64,000 nucleotides of DNA from Pyrenopolyporus hunteri (lineage: Eukaryota; Ascomycota; Sordariomycetes; Xylariales; Hypoxylaceae). A model generated the notes under the pieces. The model ran no database searches. It saw only the letters and a program-made list of their open reading frames with translations, and was not told the origin of the DNA. Shown here piece by piece: positions 1 to 12,012 of the stretch (positions are counted from its first letter, which is position 1; each line of letters starts with the position of its first letter). Position numbers and translations under genes: made by a program. The DNA lies in NCBI GenBank assembly GCA_902806595.1, contig CADCXC010000014.1:992001-1056000 (forward strand). The letters run 5' to 3'.

Positions 1-522
1 CGGACAGGACGTCTCTTAATTATGGCCCGATCAAACATTGTCCTCTACAAATGATGAATATCAGGCACCAACATTGTCTATGGCCATCTGGGTAAGCATA
101 AAAGCTTGCTTTTTGGCTTGCAATTCTGCGTAATCTGATCGGTCGCCTCATGATAGGATGTGTCTCGGAGGTAATGATAAGCCCTAGCTTCCAGTTTTCA
201 AAATGCCCTTGGCTAGACTGGCATTCCCGCGAAACTCCTGTTACATTGGTTGAGAGGCATGGCTATGGGTGGGAATTTATATGTCCGGCCACGGCCAGCC
301 CGAATCAGATGCCAATATAATCCGAACTCACTGGAAGATCCGTGTTAGAAGGTTGCAGATACGGGTGATTGATTTGGACGAAAAAGAGTCAAATGATAAG
401 GAAATATATTGAGGTTTGGATTGTATTTTTTTAATGGCCAGGGAATGACCTATTGGAATAGGCCACACCGTCCATCTGCGTCTTTTGGTAGTGTTGTCGG
501 GCGAGGGGTGATGCGCAAAGGA
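1..522. other. Intergenic, left edge
   Basis: This is the 3' flank of the first minus-strand gene and the edge of the window. I see no conserved coding segment, RNA gene or repeat. A T-rich stretch near 420-432 lies downstream of the neighbouring stop codon. Confidence 0.6.
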
Positions 523-2343
523 TCAGATTCTGAGAACGTCTAGTTCTGGAACGCTCCTCTGTCGCTTATGACCCATATGGTGCTCCGACGATGCTTTCCT
601 CTTCTGCGACATGGTAGAGAGGGGGCTGCTAGCTAATTCGGGAGGCATCTTCTTCTGTTTTCGCATGGGAGAAATGGGAACGTTGGTAGTAGCGATGCGC
701 CCATCCTTGATGCCGCGAAGTGTGCCTTCAAAATAAGGGCCGGAGAACGCAAGCGACTCTCGGGTAGCTTTGCTACGGCTAATCAACTGATGATTTGCTT
801 GGTCTCGGCGGAATGCGCCAACAATGTTGGCGTTATGTTGGAAGTGATCTAGGAGGGATGCTACATCGCTGGACGCAGTGCTGGGACGACCTGGCGTACG
901 ACCAGGGGTGCAGAAAATTGGATCGTCGGCCTCATCTTGCTCGAGTATCTTTTCATCGTCTGATGACTCTCCGTCGTCTTCCAGAGTGATGAAATCTTCG
1001 AGCTTGAGGTTTTTCTCTGCTTCATCGACAACTTGATCGTCTGAATCAGAGGTATCGGGTACATTCCCGTCAGTTGTCTGAGAGTACCAGGCTTCGGCAG
1101 GGCCAACGGCGTGAGTATTCATAAAGTCTCCATAGGTGCTCGAGGAGATCATGCCGCTCATCATGATATTACCAGGGTTGCTAAGTATAGGGGAAGACTG
1201 GACTTGGTCGAAATACTGGAAGTTAAACTGCTCCGGAGAAAGATCAAAGCCCCTTCCTCTCATGCACTGGTGAGTGAAGATCATCATCTTGCCAGTTCTT
1301 GGATTCAAGATTGCGATGGGCTTTTTGCTCGACTTGTCGAGGTTAAATCGGCCCACGCGCGGTTGGCCACGGCGGGGCCGGATAAGAGTGACGACATCCG
1401 AATCCGAAGAATCGTCTAGTGCTTCCCGCCGAGTCTTACGTCGGACAGGTTTCTCAGGCGGGTCTTCTTCATCGGTGGTATCCCCATCGGCTAAGCAGGG
1501 GCGGATTAGCATAAACTTAGATACTCTCCGAAGTTACTCTTACTCACTTTGATATCCATCAAGGGAGACCTCATCATCCTCGGATAAATCAACCGGGGCG
1601 TTGAGGGCCGTCGAGAGCTCCTGGGTCGTCAGAGGGGTGGGAATTGGGGTGCTATCACGATCTGACAGGGATCTCATCAAAGTTTCGAAGTCAGAGTTTG
1701 GATCGTCATAGCCAAGGAAATCGTTGGCAGTCGAGGTATAATTATCCCAGAATGCTTCTGAATTAGAGGAGTCGTAAGGGTCGGGGTCATGCTCGATCTC
1801 CCGGCGAAAAGAAGGATCGAGTATGCTTTTATCAACAAAGAGGTCGGGGAAGAAGCTGTGATCAACGTCCTCGTCGGTCTCTGTAGAGTCGTCGTCTGAC
1901 GAGTCTTCGGGGATGTCGAAGCGGACACGGCGTTCGGTGCTGGTATATCCTTGGTCGATTGTGAGGTCGTCATCGGCGTCCTCGGCGTCTGCTTCGGAGG
2001 ATATGCCGTCCCAACTAGCGTTTTCATCTGCGTCGTCGTCATCTCCCTCATAGTCATCTTCGCCGTCACCGTCGTCTTCATCATCTTCATCGTCTTCGTC
2101 GTCACGCGGCCGAGGGGAGCGAGAGCTGCAAATGGTGTGATGCAGCTCATGGGAAAGAATGTGCTCCTCCTCGGCCGCATTTACATCCTCCTCGTCGTTA
2201 TCTTCGGAGTCGCTGATGTCCTCGACCCCAGAATAACCACCCTCGTCGGACAGGTCAAGCGATGACGAGGCGTCAGAAGCACGACGCCTGGAGACCTTGA
2301 CAGGGGTCGTTGGGGGCCGTTGTTGCCGTACGTTGCGGGACAT
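523..2343 (-). CDS. Acidic Ser/Asp-rich protein of unknown function
   Basis: I do not recognise this protein. Two exons are read on the minus strand, 2343..1548 and 1490..523. The 57-bp intron (1491..1547) starts GTGAGT, has a GCTAAT branch-like site and ends TTAG. Splicing keeps the frame and gives 587 aa. The N-terminal third has a basic Arg-rich patch (residues 13-21), then long acidic Asp/Glu/Ser runs (about 40-150). The middle carries a basic stretch with an NPRTGKMM motif. The C-terminus is basic and Ser-rich with SQKRKA and GHKRQR, which look like nuclear localisation signals. Low complexity with basic tails suggests a nuclear chromatin or transcription-associated protein, but that is inference. 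The start is the first ATG after an AT-rich leader. The gene is real on the evidence of its open frame and clean intron; function is unknown. Confidence 0.8.
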
Positions 2344-5215
2344 TGTATCGTGTTGCTAACTGTATGTAGCCAATATGTACGGAATGCAGGGGCTGAAGGG
2401 TTCCACCCCCGGATTCAAGGTCAAGATCGGGACAAACGGCGGTGAAGGTCAACAGATACTCGACCAAGTACCGATGTAAGTGTCCACTCCTTTTGGGGGA
2501 TAGATTCCCAATTCGTTGATAGTATTCTAGTTTATTCTTCTTCAAGACTATGGTAATCGTATAGTATTGCAAGGATGTGTGGAACAAGAGTGTATAGGGC
2601 AATAGGCGGGGAGGAGATGGAGGGGGAATAGTTTGAAGAGGTTGAGGGATGTCGTCGTCACCAGGTCGAAAGTCGTTATAGGCCCGCTAATAAATGGGCA
2701 GGATGCGCAATGATTCTGTTGGGTATTCAGACTTCCGGAGAGGGCCCCTTTACTGGAAAGGGCACACAAGACAGTGAAAGCCTGTATAAAACTTCGTCGA
2801 GAGAGAGAGTCGAATTATGGATTGAATATCTCGGTGAACTGTTGGACTACGGGACATGACTGGGAGTGCCAGAACATGTCCCGTAGTGGGAATTTACAGC
2901 TCAGCGACGGCCGAAGGCATGATTCTCGACGAAGTTGTAGTGTGATCTAACTGGATTATCCTCTTGGTAGCTGATTGTAGTGCGACTTCGTTGTCTGGTT
3001 GTGGTGGTTTTGGTTTTTCCTGAGAGGAAAAGTTGAGAAGGGGAAAAAAAAAAGTGTAAACGCAGACCCGGGAAAAGACCCCAGTGGATATATCCCACTC
3101 TCGTTGCTGCAGCTCAAACTTTTTTTTTTCCTCTACCTTGCTTTTCATTGGTGGGGTCACCCTGAACTCCCGCAGCTCTGCACGGCCCCTGATTTGTCCG
3201 TCCCCGTTCATGGGCTGAGCTATTCCCTTTCGGGTGATGTGTCACCGCCTTTTTGACTTGCATCTTCGTTTTTCTCTCTTGCAGCTCCTGTTCCCACAGT
3301 GGACTAAAGCCTAAAACAACCCCTCCAGAACCGCCAAATCGTCGGTTATGGTCCACTATAACATCCGCTGTGACTGGCCGTTTTAGAAGCTTTTCTCGCT
3401 GCTGGAGCGCTGGCAGACGGAGCTTGGCTAGCGCTAGTGGTTCGAAGCCGCGTTCGAACTTTTAGTTACCAATTAATAGTTGCAATTTTGCATTCCGAGG
3501 CGTTTGAAGCTCCCGAGTTCCACTTCGACTTCAACATTCTCACGCTTCGCACGCTTCTCATGCGTCTCACGGCCATTATGGGTCGATTCTAATCAGCGAG
3601 GACCGACGTAGAACATGGTTCTAGTCCATGGTATCCACCGAAAACTTGTTCGACTCTCGGAGGTTCTCTTGTGACGCATTCTTAGAGGAGTCATATCCTC
3701 AACGAATGACACATCGAAACCCCCTCCCAAAACCACATAATTTTCTCTTCCGCTCTGCCCGTACGCTGCAGAGACGTATATGAAACTATACTATTACTTG
3801 GAACGGGCCTATTTTTTTCTAACTGTGTCTTAGTTACCTTAGGTTCGAGTCCCGCGCAGTTGATAACCTATAGGACTGACTTGGTACCTATACCCGACCT
3901 TCGAATCTTATATGAAATTGGGTGGACAGCGAAGGAGACGACAAATTGCTTGTTTTTGGTACGGCACGTGTATCTTGATGGATCAATTCCTTTGGTACAT
4001 CTTCCGTGGTAGACGAGAGACCTCTATGTGTGTGTACGGAAACTGATAAATAGGCGAGATGGGGTCGTTTGCACACGTCAAGTACATGCAGGTAGGTTGT
4101 CTTCTATGTGTATCGTGTACTGTGTAAATGGAAAGATAGGTAGGTATGCAGGTAGACAAGGCAGGTAAGCAGAACACTCGACCATCTCGCCAATTTCTGA
4201 TATTCTTCTCCATCAGCCCATCCCACCCCCTCGGTGATGATGACGATAGAGAAGCAAAGAATACCGGGGTACTTTTTACCCATTTATCTCCACCTATTCC
4301 TAGACTATTATTCGAGGGGTCGAGACCAACTCCAACCTGACCCCCAAGGGTGATCTCCAAAGTTACATGCGAAGTAGATCTTCTCTTTAGGATATGCTGA
4401 TTTCTTCTCCGTTTTTACCAAATTTGTTGCGTCTCGGACCAGCATTAAAAATCCCCTAGCTGCCCATTCCCACATGCCCTATTACATACCTACCTACTGT
4501 ACGTAGCATGCTAGGTACCTCTCAAGGTCTTCCTTAACTCTCCACCCGGGTAGATGATATCGAAAGTGACGTGCATTTTGCATGAAATCGAGATCACTGG
4601 CTTCGAATTGTTTAGATCGAATTATACCTAGTTGACCGTGCTACATTGCGCACTGGGGATAGTCGGAAAGGGGTGTAAGAAATGGTAATGGGTGGGTTCG
4701 CTTGGGAGAGGCGGGAGTAGCGGTATTGATAGGTCATTGCGAGAGTTGCATGTCATGAGGTCGCAAAAGGCCTGATTTGACCTCGAGCTACCCAGAAATA
4801 GACTCAGGAGCCTCGCTGAGTGCGTTATGCAGGCGAAGGGTTAGCGCAGCGTTTTGACTCGTACAACTCGAGCTATTCTCTCATTGGCTTTGTCTAAGGT
4901 GTTACTCTAATAGAGGAACACCGTCTTGTGAAATCCTGGATTCCCCGTGTACGGCGCGACCCTGATACGTGGCCAATGTTACTCGACAGCATGTCACGGA
5001 ACATGAGCAGTTAGATGCATAAGTGTCAAAGTGGCCAGCAAGATGTAATCCTACCAACAAAAATTATACGAGATCTGGAGCGGAAGCTAGCCGTCTAACT
5101 CGAGAGCACATGCTCTATCTCGTGTACTATGAACTACCTATCTACCTAGGCAGGCTTGATTCCGTTCTTCGCATCCCTAAGCAAGCTAGAGGTCGCAATG
5201 AAAACACGGTATTCG
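2344..5215. other. Gene-free interval, 2.9 kb
   Basis: This region lies between the acidic-protein gene and the U2 snRNA gene. It holds homopyrimidine and A-rich tracts (for example 3045-3055 and 3121-3130), GCAGGTA/TAGGTA-type repeats at 4090-4170, TAGGTACC-type motifs near 4484-4520 and 5131-5152, and an orphan pol III B-box-like sequence at 3842. Short open frames of 60-125 codons occur on both strands, but none has a recognisable domain or convincing codon pattern. Confidence 0.5.
3842..3852 (+). promoter_or_regulatory. Orphan pol III B-box-like sequence
   Basis: GGTTCGAGTCC matches the canonical tRNA B box (GGTTCGANTCC) exactly. The upstream 60 bp has no A box and does not fold into D or anticodon arms, and the flanks do not pair as a T stem. 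It may be a decayed tRNA remnant, an isolated TFIIIC site or chance. Confidence 0.3.
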
Positions 5216-5400
5216 CGTCGCCTGAAAGCAGTGTAATACCAGGGACACGGTGGGAGCGGCCATGGGCAAGCCCAGGGGACGCACTCCCTCGATGCAAAGA
5301 TTAGAATAATCACGATTGAGTTCGAGTTGAACCCTTTCAGAGATTAAACTGAAAAGAACAGATACTACACTTGATCTAAGCCAAAACTAGATGATTGAAT
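5216..5400 (-). ncRNA. U2 spliceosomal snRNA
   Basis: U2 snRNA pairs with the intron branch site in the spliceosome. On the minus strand, from about 5382 downwards, the sequence reads GGCTTAGATCAAG then TGTAGTATCTGTTC. This is the near-invariant U2 5' domain including the GUAGUA branch-point recognition element. It is followed by stem-loop IIa (TTCAG, loop, CTGAA). An AATCTTTG element around 5300 could be the Sm site. The 3' end contains CCTGG...TTCAGG at about 5243-5221, matching stem-loop IV of U2. The 5' end near 5400 is placed by matching the usual 18-nt distance to GGCTTAG, and the 3' end is approximate. No introns are needed. Identity is secure from the conserved core; exact ends are not. 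Confidence 0.93.
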
Positions 5401-6055
5401 TAGTATACGTAAAAGTCTGTTCGTGCGTACGGGTCTGGTCACTTACGGCAAAGAGAGCTGAAGAGGAGAAGAAGGGAAAAAAAAAAAAACGACAGGGACT
5501 CGAGAAGAAAAGATTAGATGGATCTCAGATGGTGGGGTTGTGGGGCGTGAGGGTTCCAGGGTAGGTACGTACTTTTCACCGTGGGAGCATTAATCGCGTC
5601 ATCAGCCTCAAATGCGGGGCTTACCTGTGGCTTGAACGATGTAAGGCGGTTGCCTAGCGAAACGGGTACCTTCCAAAGTAAATATTGACTAATGTTTTGT
5701 ACTGCCTCTAGCCCGCGCTATGCACGGTACGTCGTTACTTTATTCAGGGTCCATACATCCAACACTGCATGTACACAATTCCCAACTGGGTCACTGTTCA
5801 GGTCCCTTTAATCCCTTATCCACCGCATGTGCTTCCAATTGTCAACGCTCCGACCTCCAACCATTTTCTGCTCCAACCGTTGCATCCGTACCGAACGGAA
5901 AATTTCCTGCATTGTACAACTGCTTGGACGTCTGAAGGGCCCAATTGTGCATTCTTTCTGCATGTAATCGCGTTTCTTCTCCAGCACTCATCCCTTTTTT
6001 TTTTTATATCTCCCTCATAGTTTCGCCTTTCATCGGGTGAAGTTGTTCTGCCATT
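5401..6055. other. Promoter region between U2 and kinesin genes
   Basis: These 655 bp separate the minus-strand U2 gene from the plus-strand kinesin gene and should hold both promoters. There is an A13 tract near 5478-5490, a TAGGTACGTAC motif near 5565 and a T-rich tract ending near 6007, about 50 bp before the kinesin ATG. I see no convincing coding exon. Confidence 0.5.
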
Positions 6056-8707
6056 ATGGAACAACCCCAAAGATCCCAAGCGAACCTCTTCCAGGTTTAC
6101 TTGCGATTACGTCCGCCCCCCTCTGGCAATGCCAACGCCGAACGTTTCCTCCTCGTCGAGGAGCCTACCGAAAACGATGCGCCCACACATGTCACACTGA
6201 ACCCTCCAAATGATCGGAGACGGGCGATCGAGAAGTTCGCGTTTACACGCGTCTTTGAAGAAGATGCTACACAACTCGACCTGTTTCAGGGTACGAGAGT
6301 GCTTCCTCTGGTCGAGGGTGTACTAGCACCCCACGGCGGCGATGGAACAGACGGACTATTGGCGACTCTAGGTGTCACCGGCTCGGGCAAGGTATATATC
6401 CGACCATATCTAAGTGGAATATGTTCAACAATTAACCTCGAATTACACAGACGCACACGATGCTCGGGTCGCGAAGCCAGCGAGGCTTGACTCAACTTGC
6501 TCTCGATGTCGTATTCCGATCTATCGATTCCAACATTGTCGACTGCGACTCAACTCCTACTTTAGAGACCAGTATAAAATCCTCGGACGCCTCCGAGGCG
6601 GTTGTCTGCACCGCGCCAGCATTCCTCGACACCGTATATAGCGACTTCAGCGCTTCATCCCGGGCCGGATCAAGAGCAACAACCCCAATGATTGTACGAC
6701 CCCATAATAGCCCCTTCCAACCATCCATACCTATCACCTCTGCCCAATCACCTGGCCCCGTTCCAGGCAGGTTTCCGAGTATACGGCTTGTTAGTCGCGA
6801 AGATGATATGAGGATGATTTCTCCTCCTACACCTCCCAATCAACCGGAGAAGTTTATGTCACCAGCCCTGGCGCGAGTCGCGTCTACAAAGCCAAAGCTG
6901 GCTTCCACCCCATCTCCTAAGAAACACTACATGTCTCTCACATCAGCTGCAAGAAACAAGAACTTTACTAAGACTCCACTGAAGGGCGAATACGCTCCGG
7001 CGCCGGCGCCTAGACGCAATTTGCAACGGCCATCCGCTTTCCCCCAGGCGCCAGATATTAGCTCCGTTCGAGCGTCCTGCGATCCGTCCGCCGAATACGC
7101 TATCGTTATCTCCATGTACGAAGTATACAACGACCGGATTTTCGACCTTCTAACCCCCCCGATAAAGTCGAACGTCACGAAGGATTACAGGCGACGACCG
7201 CTCCTTTTCAAGTCCACGGAATTATCTCCCGACCGCAAGGTGGTAGCAGGGCTTCGGAAAGTCATCTGCTGTAATCTCAAGGATGCGCTTATGGTTCTCG
7301 AGGCCGGGCTTCATGAGAGGCGAGTCGCGGGTACCGGTAGTAACAGCGTATCGTCGAGAAGCCACGGGTTCTTCTGTGTAGAGGTCAAGAAGAGGCGACG
7401 CGGCCGTCATAACGCGCGCTGGACTACCAGTATCTTAAGTATCGTTGACCTAGCTGGCAGTGAACGGGCAAGAGACGCAAAGACGCAAGGCGCAACCCTC
7501 GCCGAGGCGGGTAAGATCAACGAAAGCCTTATGTATCTTGGGCAGTGCTTGCAAATGCAAAGCGACGCCGGCAACGCGACCAAGGTATACTCTATATCAT
7601 ACTGCTGACTTGTTGGATTTCGCTGACAAAGACCAACAGCCTAACCTGGTTCCCTTTCGTCAATGCAAGCTCACCGAATTGCTCTTCTCCAACTCGTTCC
7701 CTTCAGCCTCACTTTCGCATACCGCGGTCGGGAGACGTGCGCCTCAAAAGGCCGTTATGATCGTCACAGCGGACCCCCTGGGCGATTTCAACGCGACATC
7801 ACAGATCCTACGATATAGCGCCCTAGCTCGTGAAGTCACGGTGCCACGTATTCCCTCCATTACGTCTACTATCTTGGCCAATGCGAATACCACAGTCCAC
7901 TCTAACCAGTCGGAATCCAGCGTGGGATCCCGCAGTCCTACGAGCTCACCCGTTCTATCGCACCACCGGCCGTATTTTCAACCCTCTGGAGCCCATAGCC
8001 GGACGTTTTCACCCGTGCCCGACACAGAAAGGGCGACTATGGAGAACGCGGCCTTGGAGATTGCCAGAATGGCCGACATTATAGACCAACTAAACGCCGA
8101 GCTAACGCGAGAGACGGAAGGGCGTATGGCGGCCGAGGCACATTTACTTTCCATGGAAGACCGCATGGCGGACCTGGAACGGGAGATCCGAGAGGAGTGC
8201 TATGCTGATTTCGAGCAACGACTTGCCCTGGAAATGGGGCGTTGGAAGGCGTCGATGTCCCTGGAGCAGGAGCGCGGTGAAGAGCACTGGGACCGCAAGG
8301 TGGAGGTGCTAGCACGTACGGTAGGTGCCGTCACGATCACGGCACCGAGCTCTGATGAAGACAATGTGGAGGACGAAGATAAGGAGAACATCCTCATCGA
8401 AAATCTCGAGCAGGAGAATGAGCGTCTACGGAGGGAGGTCGCAATCCTAAAGCGTGAGCTTTCTGGCCGAACGCCCAGCAAGCGCTCACCCCTTCAGGAG
8501 AGGGGCGACGTGCCCACCGTTAGGTCCTCGTCTATAGGACCTGACTCCCTTGGCGGCCTTGGCAACCGCATGGAGCAGCTGAGGTTCAACGGCTCAGACG
8601 ACAAGAAAGTCTTGAAGGTGTCGAGCAATGGTAGTCCTACCAAAAAAGTGCGGAGGCTTCCCGCAAGGAAATGGGGGGGCACGGCAGCCGAGGAAGAGCT
8701 GATGTGA
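6056..8707 (+). CDS. Kinesin motor protein, kinesin-6-like
   Basis: A microtubule motor ATPase of 845 aa. Exons are 6056..6391, 6451..7584 and 7640..8707; introns of 59 and 55 bp are both phase 0. The motor domain begins near residue 10. The P-loop GVTGSGKTHTM spans the first exon junction (about residue 107). Switch I is NSVSSRSH, switch II is DLAGSERARD, and the motor core ends around PFRQCKLTELLF. Between the helix after the P-loop and the strand AIVISMYEVYNDRIFDLL lies an insert of roughly 160 residues rich in Pro/Ser/Thr. A long insert at this loop (L6) is typical of the kinesin-6 (MKLP/Klp9) family, so I favour that family. The C-terminal half has an acidic coiled coil (about residues 600-740) and a basic Ser-rich tail. 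In kinesin-6 proteins the role is spindle midzone and cytokinesis; assignment here is by architecture only. Confidence 0.9.
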
Positions 8708-8956
8708 TGTGAAACGACCGTATTAACGAGTTTAAGGACTGGAAATGAAATGAGACTGGATGGTCGTGGCCGGATGGACGATTAAGCAAATATGTTGAGG
8801 ATACCCCCTTTTCTTCCGTCTGCCTATTATTATTTTGCTTGCTTGTTTATTTTCAACATCGCCACGTTTTATTCGAGCATAGACTTTTGCGGTATGCTAT
8901 TCGTGTTTTTCCAAGAGTGGATATCGTCGTAACCTAATTTCGACGTGAATAATGTT

Positions 8957-8962
8957 AATAAA
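8957..8962 (+). terminator. Poly(A) signal-like AATAAA, kinesin gene
   Basis: AATAAA lies 250 bp after the kinesin stop codon. Fungal polyadenylation signals are loose, so this is a candidate only. Confidence 0.35.
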
Positions 8963-11909
8963 TACTGCCAACATAACCAAACCGAGGCTGGCTTGGGCCG
9001 CTTTCATACACCTAAATAATACACTAGATGTGGCGTACCTAGATGTTAACGACCAAAACATATTGACATGAGGAACCTTGTTTGGATAGATGTTTGCTGT
9101 GATATCTATTACCTAGTTGTCATGCGGTCGTCCTCCATCCGTTCGAGGTGGCGTTGCCCTTCCGTTACAGAGAAGGTAATCTGATGTGTACTCATATTTT
9201 GTGTCATCTTCGTTGGGTAGATCAGCGAATACCGTGGTCAAATGCTCCGGTGGATATCCTGTTCGTAATGCTTGACCCCTAGCCCCATTTGAAGTGTACG
9301 ATACTCATATATTGACGAGGTGATTCCGTGGCCAGCGCTGAGTAACATTATTAGCGGCGATCCAATCGTCTGATTCAGCGTTCAGATATCTAGAGCCGTC
9401 CTTGAGATCTTTCCCCCCCCTCCGTCTCGGCGCTACCTGTTCTGGGTGAAGTTTCGCATACTAAGGGGGCTATGAACTTCTTGACGATTTCAAAAGAGGA
9501 AACAGGGAGGAGCTTATGGGGCAGCCGTATATAACTTATACCTTCCCCCGACTTGGTACGTAATGTTTTCCGCAATATCACAACATTCATGAGCTATGTT
9601 GCGTAAGTTCGTAGATGGCTCGGGTAAATCTAGCTCACATCCACCTAACCTAAGGTACCTACCTACCTATTAAGATGCATTTTTCTACGCGAGTAGAATA
9701 ATAGTCTTACATCATTTTATTTCTAGATGCTTCCTCTTTATAGACAATATGCCTTGTTATACGCCTTTATTATAGAGTGTTTATACCTTTTTTTCTGGGG
9801 TAGTCTAGAGGAAACTCTTAGGCAAGAAATTTGTACCTCAGGAAGGAGAGCGTACTCAGTCTGCTGGGCTATTCTAATAATGAAGTATGAGGATTCCAGA
9901 TACACGCCGCCTAATACGCATGCGTGTGGTCCCTCGTGCCTCAATCTCGGTAATCTAGATGAACCTATTACTCTCTGTCGACGATCCCTGAGAGATCAGA
10001 CGGTTTATTTGGACGCAAGCCCTTAAGAAAATCCCGAGTGTTGTTCCAAGCTATTCTCGCTTAGGAACGGATCTCTCTAGCTCCTCAATGGAGCTGGGTC
10101 TACATCGCCCCTTGAGGACATACCGAGTCGTCCGATTATTGACATTGCGGCTGTGTGGCGCTCATGATATAAATTAGTAGCGACCCTAGGTGGCGGACCC
10201 TTAATCTCTTTAGTCGCCACCAGTTAGCGAAGTGTCTTTGGGCATGTATAGGAGGAAGACCCGTGTGGATTAATATATCCCACCGCGTTAGAGACGAGAT
10301 ATGGTTTCATTTCGTATATTGGTGGTAACACCCGCAACGTAAAAGCCTCATCTTTGATAGGTCGTTGGAACGCCCTATTAGTTGTAAGTTGGCTTGTTAA
10401 TCATATACTATTGCCTTCCAAGGTGGCTAAACTCATTTCTTCAAGTAAATTGCCGGTTCAAAGTTTCATGCGTACGTAACGTGCTCTAAGCCTAGCTGCA
10501 AACTGGAATGCATGAGCCAGGAAGTCTAAGCTATTCGCTCGTAGGAAGGTAGTCGGTCTGATTTAGCGAGCTTGATGGGCCGGGTCTTCTACCGGAGTAT
10601 ACGATGTTCGTCCCGTCGTGGTACCGCGCGGAAGCTAGGAATAGCATGTTCGGTCCAGAGTTAGACCGATATTGGCGAGCTGGTCACTGCTTGAGATGAG
10701 TTTGAACGAACCACACCACGCGAGGACCTGCATGAGTACACTCCAGGGGTCCGGCTTCAATTGGCTATGTGACTATATTGGACGGTATTCGATGCGACTC
10801 CCTGGCCCCTCCCCGGAGCTTACCAAACTTGGCGCCCGCTACACCCTCGGGTAATGTGTTGATATTTTCCACAACCCCAGTCTCGGCATCATCAACGTTA
10901 ACGGCATTTGCTGCTGTCGATCGTTTCTCGTGGCCAATTCATTCGTCCAATACCGTCATGCCATAGGGTTGCACTAGATCTCAGTGAGATCCCCCTGGCT
11001 GTATTCTGATAGCGAGGAAACGAAAACACGTTGGAAAAGGCACTCGCGAAGTTTGGACGTGTTCCCCATCCCCGTTTCCTCATATCAGTTGTATAGGTAT
11101 ATTCTTGACCCAGACGTGCGGCGTCCGGACTGCGCCGTAAATCCGGGGGCTTAGTGGGACAAATCGCGGCTTCGGTCTCGTATTGACGTCGGTTTATTGA
11201 GCTTGTCAGAGACTCCGGCGTGGTCGTCGCCATCCGCTCCTTTCCAGGGCTTGTTTTCCCCTAAAAGCCCCGCTTTGCTCTGTTATACTCTCTTCCATAG
11301 CGGCGGCTTGGTCTCCGTGATGTGGACATAACGGGCCGCAGAGCCACCACTGAGGCATATATACGTTGCTACCCTTGGCATCCCCGAATCAGCATAGCGA
11401 CACCCATTCCCCGCAAATACCCCAGGTTACTTCGGGCCATGATCCTGAAACTTATACCATCCAATCTATATTGCCCCGGAAGTAGTATCCCCCCAAGAAC
11501 TCTAATGTTGATAACTTTTGCCTTCGTTCATTATGCTGATCATTACACCCCTAGAGTCCTCTCGTCCCATTGGCTGACCTCGCGTACGATGACCTGTGTT
11601 TGGACAGCGACCTGTCAGTCCCTGGTCTTAGGCCTCCCGTTTAGTGTTGTCGCCCCCCAAAGATTCCAGATCGAATGCGATAGAGGTCGCAGTTAGTTAC
11701 TGGGACCAATCACAGCCTGAGCCTTCGGAACATCCGCCGGAGCTTTGGTAGCATATTTGGATTTTAATCTAATGTAAAATGCTCATAGGGCCGAGACAGC
11801 AAGTGATCGACTATGCCATGCTACAATTAGGCCATGTTAAGACGGAGCCCGTTGCCGACAATATGGAGTCTAGAAGTTTTTATTGCTAGGCACAACGGCC
11901 TCGACGGAG

Positions 11910-11916
11910 TATATAA
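11910..11916 (+). promoter_or_regulatory. TATA box of GH7 gene
   Basis: TATATAA lies 97 bp upstream of the GH7 start codon, with a pyrimidine-rich leader between them. Highly inducible cellulase genes commonly have such a TATA element. Confidence 0.6.
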
Positions 11917-12012
11917 TAATCTAAGTCCCAGATGCCGCCTCAACTTGTCCTTACACTTCCTCATCCCTCCAAGTTCAGCACACCCTTACCTTGGTGAAGA
12001 TAAATCAGCATC

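Larger units (their letters stand above)
8708..12012. other. Gene-free interval, 3.3 kb
   Basis: The left end is the kinesin 3' region (AATAAA at 8957). A TAGGTACCTACCTACC-type cluster sits at 9652-9671. A more GC-rich segment (about 10.6-11.7 kb) holds open frames of 60-124 codons, including one of 111 codons on the minus strand (10898..11233) and one of 124 codons on the plus strand (11322..11696). None shows a known motif or plausible splice partner. The last 110 bp carry the TATA element of the GH7 gene. Confidence 0.5.

Noticed and set aside
3780..3870. tRNA around the B box at 3842
   Set aside because: No A box, no anticodon arm and the T stem does not pair.
9727..10026. 99-codon plus-strand frame
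   Set aside because: AT-rich, no motif, overlapped by an equally long antisense frame.
10898..11233. 111-codon minus-strand frame in the 8.7-12 kb gap
   Set aside because: No domain, signal peptide or splice partner, and its neighbourhood has similar-size frames on both strands; probably chance in GC-richer DNA.
11322..11696. 124-codon plus-strand frame upstream of GH7
   Set aside because: No recognisable motif and composition like a random frame.
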